NCBI GenBank assembly: GCA_916610825.1
Contig: OU744451.1
Location: 26,150,207 to 26,214,206, forward strand
Source of the DNA: Haliclystus octoradiatus
Lineage: Eukaryota > Cnidaria > Staurozoa > Stauromedusae > Haliclystidae
Length of the DNA: 64,000 nucleotides
Reading direction: 5' to 3'
The notes under the pieces were generated by a model that saw nothing but the letters and a program-made list of their open reading frames with translations, was not told the DNA's origin and did no database searches. Both the position numbers and the translations under genes were made by a program. Positions 63,969 through 64,000 of the stretch are shown here, piece by piece (position 1 is the first letter of the stretch; every line of letters starts with the position of its first letter).

Positions 63969-64000
63969 CTTACGTTTTTCCCAATAGTGCAAGTTATAAG

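Overview
The window is animal nuclear DNA: AT-rich, with long introns, split genes that have orthodox GT/AG junctions, and many dispersed repeats. Orthologues of METTL3, UBA2 and RIC8, a pair of Cys-loop receptor genes, tRNA-derived SINEs, a Penelope-like element and a Ty3/gypsy element point to an invertebrate metazoan. An ascidian tunicate or other invertebrate deuterostome is my best guess, but nothing here proves the phylum.

Layout. (1) Minus strand, 860-3385: the 5' exons of METTL3, running off the left edge. (2) Plus strand, 3546-35062: UBA2, the catalytic subunit of the SUMO E1, with 20 exons and 600 codons. It shares a 160-bp head-to-head promoter with METTL3. Intron 1 (12.8 kb) and intron 3 (5.9 kb) are inflated by mobile DNA: a 5.47-kb DNA transposon with 425-bp inverted repeats and an unusual DUF6589-like transposase, Penelope-like fragments, and a young, whole-looking LTR retrotransposon. 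(3) Minus strand, 35508-40627: RIC8, the G-alpha chaperone/GEF, with 5 exons and 509 codons, tail-to-tail with UBA2. (4) Plus strand, 40822-41700: an unrecognised single-exon gene of 292 aa, divergent from RIC8 over 194 bp. (5) 41.7-49.2 kb: gene-poor DNA with two tandem duplications and SINEs. (6) Plus strand, 49235-57409: a complete anion-channel-type Cys-loop receptor of 457 codons. (7) Plus strand, from 59889 past the right edge: a second receptor with matching exon lengths and phases, so a tandem duplicate.

Repeats. At least two tRNA-derived SINE families are present. Family 1 has about seven copies, four with clear 10-13 bp target duplications, and one copy sits inside the transposase exon. 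Family 2 has four copies. There is also a hAT-type MITE with perfect 31-bp inverted repeats and an 8-bp duplication, a 19-bp minisatellite of about 39 units, and several unclassified repeat families.

The host genes are housekeeping (m6A methylation, SUMO activation, G-protein biogenesis) and neuronal (receptors), and show no pathway link. The most novel object is the 4215-9684 transposon: 10-bp target duplications, three-exon gene, putative D/D/E residues and a C-terminal RING-like motif do not fit a standard superfamily I can name. All exon models come from reading splice sites and frames by eye, without transcripts or database searches.
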